This document shows positions 4,024 through 6,159 of a DNA stretch of 6,159 bases, piece after piece (positions within the stretch are counted from its first letter, which is position 1; every line of letters starts with the position of its first letter). Origin of the DNA: Gemmatimonadota bacterium (GTDB taxonomy: Bacteria > Gemmatimonadota > Gemmatimonadetes > Longimicrobiales > Gaopeijiaceae); contig JACQVC010000021.1 of the NCBI GenBank assembly GCA_016209995.1, positions 1-6,159 of the forward strand. Reading direction: 5' to 3'. The notes below the pieces were generated by a model, which saw only the letters and a program-made list of their open reading frames with translations, had not been told where the DNA came from and searched no databases. A program made the position numbers and the translations under genes.

Positions 4024-6159
4024 ATGGGCCCGCTGATGCGAAGGATCCTTGGGACGGAGACGTCCTTGCAAGACCTCCCCAAGGAGGTTCGCGAGCTCCT
4101 GAGCACGTTGGAGAAGGAAAAGACCGTCATGCGGCGGCTGTTGGGCCGGGCGGAAACGGCCGGTGACCAGATCCAGGAGATGGAGGGGTCCCTCGAGGAA
4201 GTGCGAGGGCAGTCCGAGACGCTGACCCAGAGCCTGGCCACGCTGGAGGGTCGGGTCGTTGCCGTTGAAGGGCTGGCTGAGCGCCTCGAGCGTATTGGCC
4301 TCTGGGCTGGCAAGCTCGAGACCGAGCGCGAGGAAGCGGGATCTCGCCTGGCCGCCGTCAAGCAGGACGTCGAGCAGGTGGCCCAATCCCTTCAGGAGCT
4401 GCAGCAGGCCCAGGCGACCGCGCGCCAGCTCAGGACCGAGGTCGAGGCGGTACGTGAATCGGTCGCCCGAATTCACGAGCTGGAGGCAAGGGCTGAGGGG
4501 CTCGAGGCTGGCTACCGGGACAGGAAGCAGCAGCTCGCGACCCTGGCTGACGAGCACACGATCCTGCGGCGGGCCCAAGAGACCGCGCTGAGCCGGGCCG
4601 AGCAGGCAGCGGAGCTGGCCGCCAGGGTGAATCAGGAGCTGGCGGAGACGCAGGCGCGCGTAGCCCAGGCCGAGGCCACCATCGCCGACGTCGGCCGCGT
4701 CCAGAAGGTCGCGGCCCGAGCCGAGCAGGACCTCAAACGCCTCGGCGCGCTCTCGGATCACGTCACCCAGAAGATCAACGCCCTCGAGCAACAGCGTGAG
4801 ATCGTGGACCGCGCCACGGCGCAGGCCGCGCGCCTGGACAGCCTGGTGTGGGAGCTGGACTCCCGCGTCAAGAAGGTGCAGGAAGACAGCAAGCTGATTC
4901 GCCGCACCCAGAGCTCCTTGATGGAAACGCAGGAGCTCTACGAGCAGGTGGTCGCGCAGAGCACCGACCTTCAGGCCACGCAGGGCCGGATCCGGTCTGA
5001 GGAGCAGGACCTCACGGCCCGGTTTGCCCAGCTGAGAGGGGACATTCAGGAGAGCATCGCCCGCTGGGAGGTCGAGCGGGCGGCCATGAGCTCGGTGAAC
5101 CAGGAGGTGGCCGACCTGAGGACGGCGGTGGGTGATTTCGAGCGCCGCTTCGAGGAGCTGGAAGGCTCGGGGCAGGCGGTCGCCCATGCGCAGGCCCGCG
5201 CCGACGAGCTGGGGGCCCGGCTGCTGACGATCAAGGCCGAAGTCGAGCGCATCGACGAGCAGGCGGAGCGTATCCGAGCGGTTCAGGACGCGCTCGAGCG
5301 CATGGACGGATCGGTCACCCGGCTCTCCGAGCGCGTCGAAGGGTTGGAGGCATCAGAGCCCCGCATGCGCGAGCTGGCCCGCGAGATGGGCGACCTGCGC
5401 CGCAGCCGTGAGGAGGTGCGCGAGGCGGCCGAATGGCTGCGCACGGCCAGGGCCGAGGTCGATGCGGCCCGAACGCGACATCAGGAGACTCTCTCCACCA
5501 TCGAGTCGCTCGACAGCGCCGTCGGCGCGGTGCGGAAGCGCATCGACGATGTCGAGCAGCTCCGCACCGGCGTCGAGCGCGTGCGCACTGACGCGGAGCG
5601 CGCCGTGGCCGCCGCGGCCGACCTCGAGAAGCGCGACGAGTTCCTCAACCACATGACCCGCCGGCTGCACAGCCTCGGCTCCTTGAGCGCCGATCTCGAC
5701 CAGCGCATGCGCGCACTCGAGGAGAAGCGGGGCGCCATCGATGATCTGGACTCGCGGGCCCGGGAGCTGCGCCTGCGCCTCGACGACGCCGACGGCCGCT
5801 TCGAGGCCGTCGCCAACCGCATGGAACAGGTCGTCGACGTGGAGCAGCGAGTTCAGCAGGTGGCGGCGTCCATCGAGGGCGCCGAGAATCGGATTTCCGG
5901 GCTCGACTCGGAGCTGGGAGACGTGAAGGAACGCGAGGCCGCGCTGCACGGGCTCGAGGCTCGCATCGAGCGCCTCGGCACCGACCTCCACCAACGGGAG
6001 TCTGCCCTTCAGCAGGCGTCCGAGCATCTCGAGCAGGCCGCCACGCTCCGGCAGGGAGCCGCCGATGCGCTGCAGGCGCTCGAGGAGCAGACCAAGAAGC
6101 TGGGCGCCTCCATGGCTCAAGCGGATAATCGAGGCAAGAAGATCCAGGACCTGGCCGAC
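4024..6159 (+). CDS. Very long coiled-coil protein, at least 712 aa (3' end outside window)
   Basis: The frame is open from ATG 4024 to the last base of the window: 712 codons without a stop. After a short N-terminal region (MGPLMRRILGTETSLQDLPK), nearly everything is predicted long alpha-helix with heptad-like hydrophobic spacing, rich in Glu, Gln, Arg, Ala and Leu. Example segments are VEGLAERLERIGLWAGKLE and LHGLEARIERLGTDLHQRE. There is no cysteine and only three prolines (residues 3, 19 and 446), leaving 426 consecutive residues without proline. No signal peptide, membrane helix, Walker A motif or other catalytic motif is visible. The features fit a cytoplasmic rod or scaffold, comparable in general style to bacterial coiled-coil cytoskeletal proteins or SMC-like arms, but homology to crescentin, FilP/Scy or SMC is not claimed. 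A C-terminal globular domain may lie beyond the window. GGGAG supports the start, and a candidate promoter lies just upstream, suggesting its own transcript. Confidence 0.85.
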   Translation, partial: MGPLMRRILGTETSLQDLPKEVRELLSTLEKEKTVMRRLLGRAETAGDQIQEMEGSLEEVRGQSETLTQSLATLEGRVVAVEGLAERLERIGLWAGKLETEREEAGSRLAAVKQDVEQVAQSLQELQQAQATARQLRTEVEAVRESVARIHELEARAEGLEAGYRDRKQQLATLADEHTILRRAQETALSRAEQAAELAARVNQELAETQARVAQAEATIADVGRVQKVAARAEQDLKRLGALSDHVTQKINALEQQREIVDRATAQAARLDSLVWELDSRVKKVQEDSKLIRRTQSSLMETQELYEQVVAQSTDLQATQGRIRSEEQDLTARFAQLRGDIQESIARWEVERAAMSSVNQEVADLRTAVGDFERRFEELEGSGQAVAHAQARADELGARLLTIKAEVERIDEQAERIRAVQDALERMDGSVTRLSERVEGLEASEPRMRELAREMGDLRRSREEVREAAEWLRTARAEVDAARTRHQETLSTIESLDSAVGAVRKRIDDVEQLRTGVERVRTDAERAVAAAADLEKRDEFLNHMTRRLHSLGSLSADLDQRMRALEEKRGAIDDLDSRARELRLRLDDADGRFEAVANRMEQVVDVEQRVQQVAASIEGAENRISGLDSELGDVKEREAALHGLEARIERLGTDLHQRESALQQASEHLEQAATLRQGAADALQALEEQTKKLGASMAQADNRGKKIQDLAD

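Noticed and set aside
3484..5187. Long minus-strand open frame (567 codons) across the small-protein gene, the spacer and half the coiled-coil gene
   Set aside because: It is antisense to two better-supported genes, its composition (Leu/Arg/Gly/His-rich without motifs) is that of a GC-rich shadow frame, and it crosses the likely promoter region.
5353..6120. Minus-strand open frame of 255 codons opposite the coiled-coil gene
   Set aside because: Shadow frame: its Leu-rich pattern mirrors the Glu/Gln/Arg codons of the sense strand.

Overview
The window is high-GC bacterial DNA with dense, almost entirely plus-strand coding and strong G/C preference at third codon positions. No RNA gene, insertion sequence, integrase or CRISPR array was seen. 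The gene set (MerA-like flavoprotein, VTT membrane protein, DUF547 domain, paired TIGR04283/TIGR04282-type transferases) and the base composition suggest an environmental, possibly uncultured GC-rich lineage such as Rokubacteria/Methylomirabilota or a deltaproteobacterial group. That assignment is a low-confidence inference.

Region 1 (1-3185) is a tight operon cut by the left edge. It opens with the C-terminal dimerisation domain of a pyridine nucleotide-disulfide oxidoreductase of the mercuric-reductase-like branch. This overlaps by 13 bp a 514-aa protein that joins a TVP38/TMEM64-type (VTT/SNARE-associated) membrane domain to a DUF547 domain. Two bases later comes a 422-aa two-domain protein: an N-terminal TIGR04283-type family-2 glycosyltransferase and a C-terminal TIGR04282-type (DUF2064, nucleotidyltransferase-like) transferase. 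These transferase families were first described as radical SAM/selenodomain-associated and are now usually named arsenosugar-biosynthesis glycosyltransferases. The likely theme is a membrane-linked redox and glycosyl-transfer pathway, with the radical SAM and other partners expected beyond the left edge. At the join between the VTT and DUF547 halves lies a perfect 27-bp palindrome plus a 14-bp direct repeat, translated in frame.

Region 2 (3186-3844) has a 263-bp spacer with no convincing promoter or terminator, then a 131-aa small protein of unknown function with conserved-looking motifs.

Region 3 (3845-6159) has a 179-bp spacer with a tandem TTGACTTTC repeat and a plausible sigma-70-like promoter. 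It is followed by a very large coiled-coil protein, at least 712 residues, that runs off the right edge with no stop. It contains no cysteine and only three prolines. It has no visible link to the upstream operon and probably forms a separate transcription unit.
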